Source of the DNA: Bacteroidota bacterium
GTDB lineage: Bacteria; Bacteroidota; Bacteroidia; Flavobacteriales_D; Sanyastnellaceae
DNA length: 60,118 nucleotides
Assembly: GCA_027619225.1 (NCBI GenBank)
Contig: JAQCFW010000014.1
Span: 1-60,118 of the forward strand
Reading direction: 5' to 3'
Shown here: one piece after another, positions 32,772 through 40,600 of the stretch
Layout: each line of letters begins with the position of its first letter
Numbering within the stretch: position 1 is the first letter of the stretch
The notes under the pieces: generated by a model
The model's input: the letters and a program-made list of their open reading frames with translations, nothing else
What the model was told of the DNA's origin: nothing
Database searches by the model: none
Made by a program: the position numbers and the translations under genes

Positions 32772-33380
32772 TTATAGATGTTTTTTCGAACTTTCCATTA
32801 CGCTTGTCAGTATGTCTCGTGCACGATAAAGCTGTGCTTTTACCGTTCCAAGAGGCAAGTCTAGTTCAAGTGCGATTTCATCGTAGCTATATTCCTCAAA
32901 ATACCTCAGTTCTACAAGTTTTCGATAGCGGGGTTTAAGTTCAGAGACAACTAACCTCATCTTTTCAACTCTTTGTTTCTTTTCAAGAGTTTCTATGGGG
33001 TCTGGAGCATCGTCCTTAATCGTAAATTGAATATTCCCTCCTTCTTCAGTTGCTAAGCCTCTGTCAAGTGACAGTGCGTTTATCCGCTTTTTACGAATAA
33101 AATCAATACAGTGATTTGATGCAATTTTAAACAGCCATGTAGAGAAAGCAAACGCAGGGGTATATTGATTAAGTCTCTGAAAAGCTTTCCCGAATGTTTC
33201 AATTGTTAAATCGTCAGCGTCATCGTCATTGAAAACCATTTTGCGACATAGATGAAAAATAGAATCTCTATACCTCTCCATTAGCTCCGCATATGCTTTC
33301 TGGTCGCTCTCTTCAGTAGCTCTTAGAATAAGCGCATAGTCGTGCTTTCCTTTCTCGGAGAGATTTGGGTTTAGTTCCAT
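32772..33380 (-). CDS. ECF-type RNA polymerase sigma factor
   Basis: This 202-residue protein contains sigma-70 region 2 (DDADDLTIETFGKAFQRL, then FSTWLFKIASNHCIDFIRKK) and region 4 (LVELRYFEEYSYDEIALELD, with LPLGTVKAQLYRARDIL). Regions 1 and 3 are absent, as in the ECF group. No anti-sigma gene is next to it. It overlaps the end of the glycosyltransferase gene by 10 bp, so the order in the transcript is glycosyltransferase, sigma factor, rsmG. The regulon is unknown. Confidence 0.92.
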   Translation of the reverse strand: MELNPNLSEKGKHDYALILRATEESDQKAYAELMERYRDSIFHLCRKMVFNDDDADDLTIETFGKAFQRLNQYTPAFAFSTWLFKIASNHCIDFIRKKRINALSLDRGLATEEGGNIQFTIKDDAPDPIETLEKKQRVEKMRLVVSELKPRYRKLVELRYFEEYSYDEIALELDLPLGTVKAQLYRARDILTSVMESSKKHL

Positions 33381-34468
33381 TGTTTAGGTTTCGCAATCAG
33401 AACCTGCAAGGAAAGAACTTGCCTAATTAACCCCATGAAAGGTTCAAACAACAGCATGAACGCATTTTTACCGGGACGGCCAGCTCTAAGCAGGAATGAT
33501 CGAAAGATAAGACCTCTAATCATTGCATTTACCCCCAGTATACCAATTGCTATCCAAACATTACTGTGCATAAACTCAAGAAAGACTCCGATATACATCA
33601 TTAAGTCGGCGATCACTGGTAAGCTTAATAAGACAAGAGTTGATTTCCTGTAGTTTGTGCTTGCTGATAAGTGCCGCTTCATTTGGTTCATCCACTTTTT
33701 CCACGTGTTAGGCCAAACAGAATTACTCTGCCCCTCCTTCCTTACTTCAGTACCAACACGAACTCCACTTGCCACCATGTCCTGAACAAATAAATCATCA
33801 TCACCCGAGGCAATGTGGATGTGACTGTCAAATCCTCCCACACTTTTCCAGCTAGATTTTAAAAAAGCAAGGTTGCGTCCAACCCCCATATACGGATAGC
33901 CAGATTCCGCCATTCCGATATAGTTTAGAGCTATTCTCTCAGCTTCGAAGCTTTGTAATTTCCCTAAAAACCCACTGCCTTTAAACGGTAAGCTTACACC
34001 AAGTTTAAGTTGGTATTTATCTCCGACACCTTCAACCATGAAGGCAGCCCAATCATGGCTTTGTGGCATACAATCTGCATCAGTACACAAAATTACATTG
34101 TGCTTTGCTTCTTTAATGCCTGTGGCAAGGGGCTTCTTTTTTCCAATCCCTCCACTCTTTAAATGAATCACCCTTATTGAGTCGTTTTTATCTACAAAGG
34201 CATTTAGTTTTTCAGAGGTTTCATCAGTGCTGCCGTCGTTGATGATAAGTATTTCCGGAGGGGGAGGGGTTTGGTCTAAAAGCGACTGAATCAATGCATC
34301 AACATGCTGAGCCTCATTGTGCATACACACAACAATACTGTAGTTTACGTTGTGAGTATTTTTTATCGGAGAAGAAGAAAGGGGCTTGCGCCTTGCACGA
34401 AAGTACATAGCCCAAACCCCTCTAGTTATAAGTCCAAATAGCGCAAGTATAGTAGCAAATCCTATCAT
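33371..34468 (-). CDS. Membrane glycosyltransferase, family 2
   Basis: This is a 365-residue protein. One N-terminal membrane segment (1-20) precedes a GT-A catalytic domain with YSIVVCMHNEAQHVDALIQS, IINDGSTDETSE and the metal-binding CTDADCMPQS. A later acidic GDDDLFVQ matches the catalytic base region. Two or three hydrophobic segments follow near the C-terminus (about 280-350). It would add sugars from a nucleotide donor on the cytoplasmic face of the membrane. Donor and acceptor are unknown. It is related to the cellulose/poly-N-acetylglucosamine synthase group but shorter. Confidence 0.88.
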   Translation of the reverse strand: MIGFATILALFGLITRGVWAMYFRARRKPLSSSPIKNTHNVNYSIVVCMHNEAQHVDALIQSLLDQTPPPPEILIINDGSTDETSEKLNAFVDKNDSIRVIHLKSGGIGKKKPLATGIKEAKHNVILCTDADCMPQSHDWAAFMVEGVGDKYQLKLGVSLPFKGSGFLGKLQSFEAERIALNYIGMAESGYPYMGVGRNLAFLKSSWKSVGGFDSHIHIASGDDDLFVQDMVASGVRVGTEVRKEGQSNSVWPNTWKKWMNQMKRHLSASTNYRKSTLVLLSLPVIADLMMYIGVFLEFMHSNVWIAIGILGVNAMIRGLIFRSFLLRAGRPGKNAFMLLFEPFMGLIRQVLSLQVLIAKPKQWN

Positions 34469-34483
34469 CTGCGCTTTATTTGG

Positions 34484-36745
34484 TTAGTGAATTATTGTGA
34501 TTCGTCGCGTCATGATTTCTGAATCAGCGCCCACAAATGTGATGAGATACATCCCCTCAGACCAAGAGCTTACGTCAAGAGTTTTGCGTGTCTCACCGAC
34601 AAGGTTAGCAGTCATAATTGTGCGGCCTTCAAGGTCAGTAATGATGAAATGTCCTTCCATTGTCGGGAACTCAATCGTTAAGCTTTCATTCGCAGGATTA
34701 GGGTATACAAGTCCTTCTATGTTTGAAGAAACAGCATCAATTCCATTGGGCTCGTCATCTGTACAGAATTGGTCAGTTTCAGATTCACCAAATTCGCCAT
34801 TGCTGTAAGAAATGATAGCTCCATCATCATTTAAGATCTCCCAGTGTCCAAGTCCGTATTCACAGCAAAGACCATCTCCGTAAGAGTCCGTGATTGTAAA
34901 AATATAGCAACCTTCTTCCAAGCATAAATCCTCAATAATGATTTCGCCATCTAGATCATCGTCATATGGTCCGCCAGAGTAAAGTACAGTTCCGAGTTGA
35001 AAGACCTCCCAAGTGATTTCTGAACCGTAATCATCTAAAGTTATCGCAAGCGTTAAGTCAAGTGTCTCGCCAGAGAAAGTAGAGAATGAAACTGCAGAAT
35101 TGTTGTTAAGTATATTCTCATCAGCGATGCCGTTGGGATTGCTTACTGCAACTGTTATCGTGTTTTCTCCTCCTATAGCAAGGAAAGTAGGGATAGAAAT
35201 AGCCTCAGACTCATATTGTGCAAGACTTCCACTCCAAGGCACTTGCTGAGCAGTGGTTCCGTTTATGTTGTATGTAAGCGTTGCCGATGTCAGCGTTTCA
35301 GTTCCTGTATTCATAAGAACCATCTCAAGAGAAATGCTTGCAGCTCCACAAAGAAGTCCATCAGGAGCTCCATTGATAGAGATTCCTGCATCGTTCGCGT
35401 AAGAAACAGCTCCGTCAGGATAACCATCCCAAGCCATTATGCCAGATCCTGTAGGGTCAAGGTATTCAGCAGCTCCGAGAGTGTAGCTTTCGTTGATACG
35501 CCCATAATAGTCAAGTTGGCCGTTGTTTATGACGTCTCCAGCGCACGCTGCAGCACCTCCGTAAAGCTGTCCTATAATGCGGTGATTGTTGTCAAAAAGA
35601 GGGGATCCAGATGATCCTGGTTCTGTAACTCCATGTTCCCACTGGTCTATCATCCAAACAGCTGCTCCACCTACTGAAGCGAAATACGGGCTGTCTTCTT
35701 CGAAGCAAATCTTCTTCACATCACCTGATGGATGGTGTATTCCAGTTGCAATTAAAGGGGTGTTTCCAGTAGCGTCCCAACCCGCGTATTGTACATTGAA
35801 TGATGCAGGAGGAATTTCACTTAGCTCGAGTAGTGCGAAGTCAGATCCTCCGTCGCTTACCAGCAGGGTCCCTCCACTGACTGATTGGTTCGTAGGCCCA
35901 GTGTTTCCTTCGCAAGTTGCACTCTCATGGTTGAAATAGTAAAGCCATGCTCCAGGATTTCCTAAACAGTGGTTAGCTGTAAGGAAGTACGGAGTACCGT
36001 CGTTTAAAGTATTGTTGATGAGAGCTCCAGTACACATCGAGAATCCGCCTTGAACGATCAGTGCCACCGAACGCTTCTCGGTTGCCCAAGTCGCGCCTTC
36101 CGGGCAGTTCACATTAATGTTACAACCTCCTGAGTTCCCGAATGGTCCACGCTCAACTGCTGATTGACTATCTGGGTGAAGTAGTAAGTGACGGTAACCG
36201 TAAACTATTTGGTCTATGAGGATGGGAGCGGTGGTTCCCATCGAAATCGGTTGGTGTAATTCAACGACCACATCCGATCCTTCAACCACCCCTGTCGCTA
36301 ATCCGCCCCAGTCTTTCTTAGATCTGTGGTCAAATTTGCCGATGAATGTATGGCTGTTTTTAGACCAAACAAACAAATAAGCGCCCTTTTCTAATCCGAA
36401 CTCAGCAAATCTAACGGATACAGACGTTGCATCAGCGCAAGAGATCTCGAGACGCCATACTTGTTCGTCTCCCTCTATCGTCCAGTATCCACTATTTACA
36501 GGTGAGAAATTAACTTCGTTTTCTATACCGAATCTCCAAGGCACCTCCTTAATCTGGTCAGTAACGGCATCTTCTTGAGCTAAAACATCTCTCGAGATTG
36601 CAGGCATGACGACTCTGGTTTCAGACAAACTCTCTTGGTTAACAATGAACGATGGAGATCCACCGTAGTTGATTTGGCCCGTGGCCGAGAAAGAACAAGA
36701 GGCAATACTTAAGAGTACTGCAACTGTAGAGTAAATGTTTCGCAT
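34484..36745 (-). CDS. Secreted trypsin-like peptidase with T9SS sorting domain
   Basis: This 753-residue exported protein has an N-terminal signal peptide (to about residue 24), then an S1-like peptidase: GGCNINVNCPEGATW, His in YFLTANHCLG (about 257), Asp in GSDFALLELS (about 303) and Ser in GSSGSPLFD (about 380). The GGCNINV start and cysteine pattern resemble Lys-C type lysyl endopeptidases. A CARDB-like beta domain (about 465-560) and a further beta region follow. The end is a type IX secretion sorting domain (VYPNPANESLTIEF to GMYLITFVG). It should be surface-bound or released and degrade environmental protein. Confidence 0.9.
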   Translation of the reverse strand: MRNIYSTVAVLLSIASCSFSATGQINYGGSPSFIVNQESLSETRVVMPAISRDVLAQEDAVTDQIKEVPWRFGIENEVNFSPVNSGYWTIEGDEQVWRLEISCADATSVSVRFAEFGLEKGAYLFVWSKNSHTFIGKFDHRSKKDWGGLATGVVEGSDVVVELHQPISMGTTAPILIDQIVYGYRHLLLHPDSQSAVERGPFGNSGGCNINVNCPEGATWATEKRSVALIVQGGFSMCTGALINNTLNDGTPYFLTANHCLGNPGAWLYYFNHESATCEGNTGPTNQSVSGGTLLVSDGGSDFALLELSEIPPASFNVQYAGWDATGNTPLIATGIHHPSGDVKKICFEEDSPYFASVGGAAVWMIDQWEHGVTEPGSSGSPLFDNNHRIIGQLYGGAAACAGDVINNGQLDYYGRINESYTLGAAEYLDPTGSGIMAWDGYPDGAVSYANDAGISINGAPDGLLCGAASISLEMVLMNTGTETLTSATLTYNINGTTAQQVPWSGSLAQYESEAISIPTFLAIGGENTITVAVSNPNGIADENILNNNSAVSFSTFSGETLDLTLAITLDDYGSEITWEVFQLGTVLYSGGPYDDDLDGEIIIEDLCLEEGCYIFTITDSYGDGLCCEYGLGHWEILNDDGAIISYSNGEFGESETDQFCTDDEPNGIDAVSSNIEGLVYPNPANESLTIEFPTMEGHFIITDLEGRTIMTANLVGETRKTLDVSSWSEGMYLITFVGADSEIMTRRITIIH

Positions 36746-36764
36746 GTTGGTTTCAATAACAGGT

Positions 36765-37202
36765 TTAATAACTATAGATAATATCTGAGGTCCAATTTTT
36801 TAAAAGTAAAACGGTCGTTCCGTGAGGAGTACCACGAAACCTGCTGATGTCGAATTTTAAATCTACATTGATTAGCGCTCTACAAGGGTCGACAGTGCTT
36901 AAGTGGATTATTTGTATGGGCTGCTTGGGAGGGAGACTCTTCATTAAAAAGCCATTTTGTTTGATCTCGAATTTGTGATGTCCACATCCACCTCCGTATT
37001 GAACATTTGCAATCAATGTATCACCCATAATCTTTACGTCTTTGAACGTGAATGTGGTAGAAACAAACTCGGTTGAATCAACATTTATCTCAACATTTCC
37101 GTCAACATTTGAGTCAACAGCTACATCTACAACCGTTTCTGTTTTACATCCCAAAGTCAATAGCAACGATGTTCCTATTAGAATGTAAAATAGTTTTTTC
37201 AT
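36765..37202 (-). CDS. Small lipoprotein, function unknown
   Basis: The 145-residue product begins MKKLFYILIGTSLLLTLGCK, a signal peptide with lipobox and Cys19. The mature part has alternating Val/Asp residues (VDVAVDSNVDGNVEINVDS), then a beta-rich region with GGGCGHHKFEIKQNG and a second Cys. I do not recognise the family. It lies between uvrB and the peptidase gene on the same strand, and about 20 bp before the peptidase start, so the two could be co-transcribed. Confidence 0.7.
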   Translation of the reverse strand: MKKLFYILIGTSLLLTLGCKTETVVDVAVDSNVDGNVEINVDSTEFVSTTFTFKDVKIMGDTLIANVQYGGGCGHHKFEIKQNGFLMKSLPPKQPIQIIHLSTVDPCRALINVDLKFDISRFRGTPHGTTVLLLKNWTSDIIYSY

Positions 37203-37231
37203 GTTGCAATTTACTCATGCATTTCTAATTG

Positions 37232-39223
37232 TTAGCTTTTAACTTCTAAAAGATTTTTTATTGTAAAGAACTCGTCTCGAAGTCTTGCCGCTTCCATGAA
37301 GTCTAATTCTTTCGCGGCTTGATCCATCGAGCGCTTTGCTATTTCTGCTTGTATGTTTAATTGCTCTATCGTCATGGATAGAAGTACTGGGTCTGAGGTT
37401 TGTTTCGAAAGTGTAGGTGATGGTTCCGCGGCAAGGTTTGCTCTTCCAGTTGATCGTTTAATTTGCTTTGGACTTAAACCGTGAAGCTCATTGTATTGTT
37501 CTTGCTTCACCCTTCTTCTAGTCGTTTCGTCAATCGTAATCTGCATGCTTTTCGTCACTTTGGCAGCGTACATAATTACGCGTCCATTTACATTGCGGGC
37601 TGCACGACCTGCCGTTTGGGTTAAAGACCGAACACTACGCAAGAACCCCTCTTTGTCAGCATCCATGATAGCTACGAGAGAGACTTCAGGTAAATCTAAA
37701 CCCTCACGAAGAAGATTAACGCCAACTAGAACGTCGAAAACGCCGTCCCTGAGGTCCTGTAAAATCACCACCCTGTCAAGAGTCTTCACTTCGGAGTGTA
37801 TGTAGCGAGTAGAAATGTCAATGGTTTCAAGATATTTAGTCAACTCCTCAGCCATACGCTTTGTTAAAGTTGTCACTAAAACTCTGTCGTTTATTGCGAT
37901 CACTTTTCGAATTTCCTCCACCAAATCATCTACTTGATGTGTGCATGGTCTGACTTCTATAGGTGGGTCTAAAAGCCCTGTTGGCCTGATTACCTGCTCA
38001 ACAATTACTCCTTCAGCTCTTTCTAATTCCAAATCGGCAGGTGTTGCACTCACGTAAATAGCTTGGTTAAGCATCTCCGTAAATTCTTCAGCCGTAAGTG
38101 GCCTGTTGTCCAAAGCTGAGGGGAGACGAAAACCGTGTTCGACCAAATTCACCTTCCTGGAGCGATCTCCACCATACATTGCACCAACCTGTGGCAGTGT
38201 TACGTGACTTTCATCAACGACAAGTAGAAAGTCATCATCAAAATAATCAAGTAAACAAAAGGGACGTTCTCCTGGCTTGCGTTTGTCAAAATACCGCGAA
38301 TAATTCTCAATACCGGAACAATAGCCCAGCTCTTTAATCATCTCCAGGTCGTAGAGGGTGCGTTCTTCTATTCTTTTGGCTTCAGTAAGAAGCATGTTGT
38401 CAGTAAAATATTTCTTCTGCTTTTCTAAATCTTGTTGAATAGACCAAACAGACGAATCCGTATTGTCTTTGCTACTCACAAATAAATTTGCAGGATAAAC
38501 CAAGAATTTATCGAAACCATGTAATCTTGTACCTGACTCTGGATCTATTGTGTGCAATGTCTCAATCTCATCACCCCAAAAAGAAATTCTAAGAGCATGA
38601 TCAGCATACGCAAGGAAAACATCAACTGTATCACCCTGAACCCTGAATGTCCCTCTTGTTAATTCAAGCTGAGATCTGCTGTATAAACTCGAAACTAACT
38701 TATGTAAAAGAGCGTTTCTAGTGATTTTCAACCCAGCATTCAGTGTAATGACACTCTTGTGAAATTCGACAGGGTTTCCAATCCCGTAAATGCAACTTAT
38801 GCTGGCAACCACAATAACATCTCTTCTTCCGCTCAGCAAAGCAGATGTCGTACTCAATCTCAGTTTCTCCAGCTCCTCATTAATCTGCAGGTCTTTCTCT
38901 ATATATGTGTTAGAAGCAGGCAGGAAGGCTTCCGGTTGGTAGTAGTCATAATAACTCACGAAATACTCAACTTGGTTGTTTGGAAAAAACCCTTTAAACT
39001 CGCTATAAAGTTGGGCTGCTAAGGTTTTATTGTGTGATAAGACTAAAGTTGGTCGCTTCGTCTGAGCGATCATATTCGCAATCGTAAACGTCTTTCCCGA
39101 TCCAGTAACTCCAAGTAACACCTGATGTTTGGTGCCATTATTCACCCCGCTGACCAATTGTTTTATCGCCTCCCCTTGATCTCCTTGAGGTGTGTAGTCG
39201 CTTATTAATTCGAAGTCTGGCAT
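37232..39223 (-). CDS. uvrB: Excinuclease ABC subunit B
   Basis: This 663-residue DNA-repair helicase verifies lesions in nucleotide excision repair together with UvrA and UvrC. It has the Walker A motif GVTGSGKTFTIANMIAQ, the Tyr-rich beta-hairpin SYYDYYQPEAFLP, the DEAH-like VDESHVTL, helicase motifs V and VI (VGVNLLREGLDLPEV, QTAGRAARN) and a C-terminal UVR domain (MDQAAKELDFMEAARLRDE). The length is standard. A minus-strand -7 box is found 6 bp before the ATG, implying a very short or absent leader. Confidence 0.97.
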   Translation of the reverse strand: MPDFELISDYTPQGDQGEAIKQLVSGVNNGTKHQVLLGVTGSGKTFTIANMIAQTKRPTLVLSHNKTLAAQLYSEFKGFFPNNQVEYFVSYYDYYQPEAFLPASNTYIEKDLQINEELEKLRLSTTSALLSGRRDVIVVASISCIYGIGNPVEFHKSVITLNAGLKITRNALLHKLVSSLYSRSQLELTRGTFRVQGDTVDVFLAYADHALRISFWGDEIETLHTIDPESGTRLHGFDKFLVYPANLFVSSKDNTDSSVWSIQQDLEKQKKYFTDNMLLTEAKRIEERTLYDLEMIKELGYCSGIENYSRYFDKRKPGERPFCLLDYFDDDFLLVVDESHVTLPQVGAMYGGDRSRKVNLVEHGFRLPSALDNRPLTAEEFTEMLNQAIYVSATPADLELERAEGVIVEQVIRPTGLLDPPIEVRPCTHQVDDLVEEIRKVIAINDRVLVTTLTKRMAEELTKYLETIDISTRYIHSEVKTLDRVVILQDLRDGVFDVLVGVNLLREGLDLPEVSLVAIMDADKEGFLRSVRSLTQTAGRAARNVNGRVIMYAAKVTKSMQITIDETTRRRVKQEQYNELHGLSPKQIKRSTGRANLAAEPSPTLSKQTSDPVLLSMTIEQLNIQAEIAKRSMDQAAKELDFMEAARLRDEFFTIKNLLEVKS

Positions 39224-39228
39224 ATTTT

Positions 39229-39236
39229 CAAAGATA
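39229..39236 (-). promoter_or_regulatory. -7 element of uvrB, almost touching the start codon
   Basis: The minus strand reads TATCTTTG, a full match to TANNTTTG, with TTTG 23 bp further upstream (39263-39260). Only 5 bases (AAAAT) separate the box from the ATG. Transcription would start at or next to the ATG and give a leaderless message. This assumes that this box is used. Confidence 0.45.
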
Positions 39237-39260
39237 TGTCTCTAGAAACGAGTTTAGACC

Positions 39261-39288
39261 AAAAAAAGGCTCGCGTGAGCGAGCCTTT
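39261..39288 (-). terminator. Rho-independent terminator of the S6-S18-L9 operon
   Basis: On the minus strand AAAGGCTCGC and GCGAGCCTTT pair perfectly around TCAC and run on into further T. It lies about 25 bp after the rplI stop. The stem is symmetrical but the T run favours the minus strand. Confidence 0.9.
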
Positions 39289-39311
39289 AAATATTTTATA
39301 ATCCGAAGTGA

Positions 39312-39758
39312 TTACTCAGCTACAACGTCAAACTTAACAGTTGCAAAAGTGTCTTTGTAGACTTTTACTTTCGCTTCGTAACTCCCTAGTTCTTTAATAG
39401 CATCATTAGATAAAACAATATTCTTTCTTTCAACATCAAATCCAGCAGCTTGAATTGCTTCAGCCAATTGGATGCTGTTTACAGAACCAAATATCTTTCC
39501 AGTCTCACCAGCTTTAGCTCCAATCTTAACAGTTAGTTTGTTCAGATTTTCAACGATGCTATTTGCAGCTTCGAGTGCTTTTGCAGCTTTGTGAGATTGT
39601 TGCCTAACATCTTCAGCAACAACTTTTCTAGCTGATTCAGTTGCACTAATTGCCTTTCCTTGTGGAATGAGGTAATTGCGTGCGAATCCAGTTTTGACAG
39701 AAACGATGTCATTTTTGTTACCGACTTTATCGATGTCTTCTTTAAGGATAATATGCAT
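39312..39758 (-). CDS. rplI: Ribosomal protein bL9
   Basis: This 148-residue large-subunit protein starts MHIILKEDIDKVGNKNDIVS and carries the bL9 signature VKTGFARNYLIPQGKA. The long connecting helix and the C-terminal domain (KIGAKAGETGKIFGSVNS) are complete. It is the last gene of the rpsF-rpsR-rplI operon, 12 bp after rpsR. Confidence 0.97.
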   Translation of the reverse strand: MHIILKEDIDKVGNKNDIVSVKTGFARNYLIPQGKAISATESARKVVAEDVRQQSHKAAKALEAANSIVENLNKLTVKIGAKAGETGKIFGSVNSIQLAEAIQAAGFDVERKNIVLSNDAIKELGSYEAKVKVYKDTFATVKFDVVAE

Positions 39759-39770
39759 GACGTTTAGTTT

Positions 39771-40034
39771 TTAATGGAGGTTGTCAGCTACATAAGGCAT
39801 CAATGCAAGGTGACGGGCTTTTTTAATTGCCTGAGATGCTTTGCGTTGGTACTTTAAGCTTGTTCCGGTTAAACGACGTGGTAAAATTTTACCTTGAGGG
39901 TTACAAAGCATTAGAAGGAAATCTGCATCCTTGTAATCAATGTATTTAAATCCTTTTTTGCGGAATCGACAGTAACGATCTGCTTTTGTGTCGATTTCGA
40001 TAGATTTCAGGTAACGTACTTTTTTATCTGCCAT
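39771..40034 (-). CDS. rpsR: Ribosomal protein bS18
   Basis: This 87-residue small-subunit protein has CRFRKKGFKYIDYKDADFL, then GKILPRRLTGTSLKYQRKAS, the rRNA-binding core of bS18. A single cysteine remains in the N-terminal part, so it is of the zinc-independent form. It lies between rpsF and rplI with 12-bp gaps. bS18 pairs with bS6 on the platform of the 30S subunit. Confidence 0.97.
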   Translation of the reverse strand: MADKKVRYLKSIEIDTKADRYCRFRKKGFKYIDYKDADFLLMLCNPQGKILPRRLTGTSLKYQRKASQAIKKARHLALMPYVADNLH

Positions 40035-40046
40035 GATTTCAGTTCT

Positions 40047-40445
40047 TTAAGCTTTTTCTTCAGTAGAAGCCTCTTCCTTGGCCGGAGCCTCTTCTTTGGC
40101 TGGAGCTTCTTCTTTGCGGTTAGACTTGTCGCGGCGAGATTGCGCGTACGTAACGTGATGCTTATCCATAGCAGTAGTGAGGAATCTCATGATTCTCTCA
40201 TCGCGACGGAATTCAGTTTCGAAGGGTGAGACAGCAGTTCCCTCAGCTTCCCACTCAATCAGATGATAGAAGCCTGATGTCTTCTTCTGAATTGGGTAAG
40301 CGAGTTTCTTCAGTCCCCATGCGTCCTCATGGACAATTTTACCACCATTGCTGGCGATACTTGCACGGTACTTCTTTACTGTTTCCGCCACCTGCTCAGC
40401 AGATAACACGGGAGTCATAATGAAAACAGTTTCGTAACGATTCAT
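40047..40445 (-). CDS. rpsF: Ribosomal protein bS6
   Basis: This is a 132-residue small-subunit protein. The ferredoxin-like fold (NRYETVFIMTPVLSAEQ to RFLTTAMDKHH) is followed by an acidic repeat tail EEAPAKEEAPAKEEAS, longer than in many species. It is the first gene of the ribosomal operon, with a recognisable promoter at 40471-40501. Confidence 0.97.
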   Translation of the reverse strand: MNRYETVFIMTPVLSAEQVAETVKKYRASIASNGGKIVHEDAWGLKKLAYPIQKKTSGFYHLIEWEAEGTAVSPFETEFRRDERIMRFLTTAMDKHHVTYAQSRRDKSNRKEEAPAKEEAPAKEEASTEEKA

Positions 40446-40470
40446 TCTTTTATTCTTTTATAATGGGGCG

Positions 40471-40501
40471 CAAAAGTACGATATGTATACTGGGAACACA
40501 A
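40471..40501 (-). promoter_or_regulatory. Promoter of the rpsF-rpsR-rplI operon
   Basis: The minus strand carries TTG at 40501-40499, a 20-base spacer and TACTTTTG at 40478-40471, a full match to the Bacteroidetes form TTG-N17/23-TANNTTTG. The predicted leader before the ATG at 40445 is about 20 bases. Confidence 0.7.
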
Positions 40502-40560
40502 GGGTTTTATTGCAAATCATTTACGTCCTTTACAAAGGTCAGACAAAGAATGTGTAAAAC

Positions 40561-40568
40561 TACCTTTG
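40561..40568 (+). promoter_or_regulatory. -7 element of dnaX
   Basis: TACCTTTG is a full match to TANNTTTG, 32 bp before the dnaX ATG. No -33 TTG is seen at the usual distance, so the promoter call rests on one element. Confidence 0.5.
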
Positions 40569-40600
40569 CACAATCATAAAATGCCCCCGATATTCGCAGC

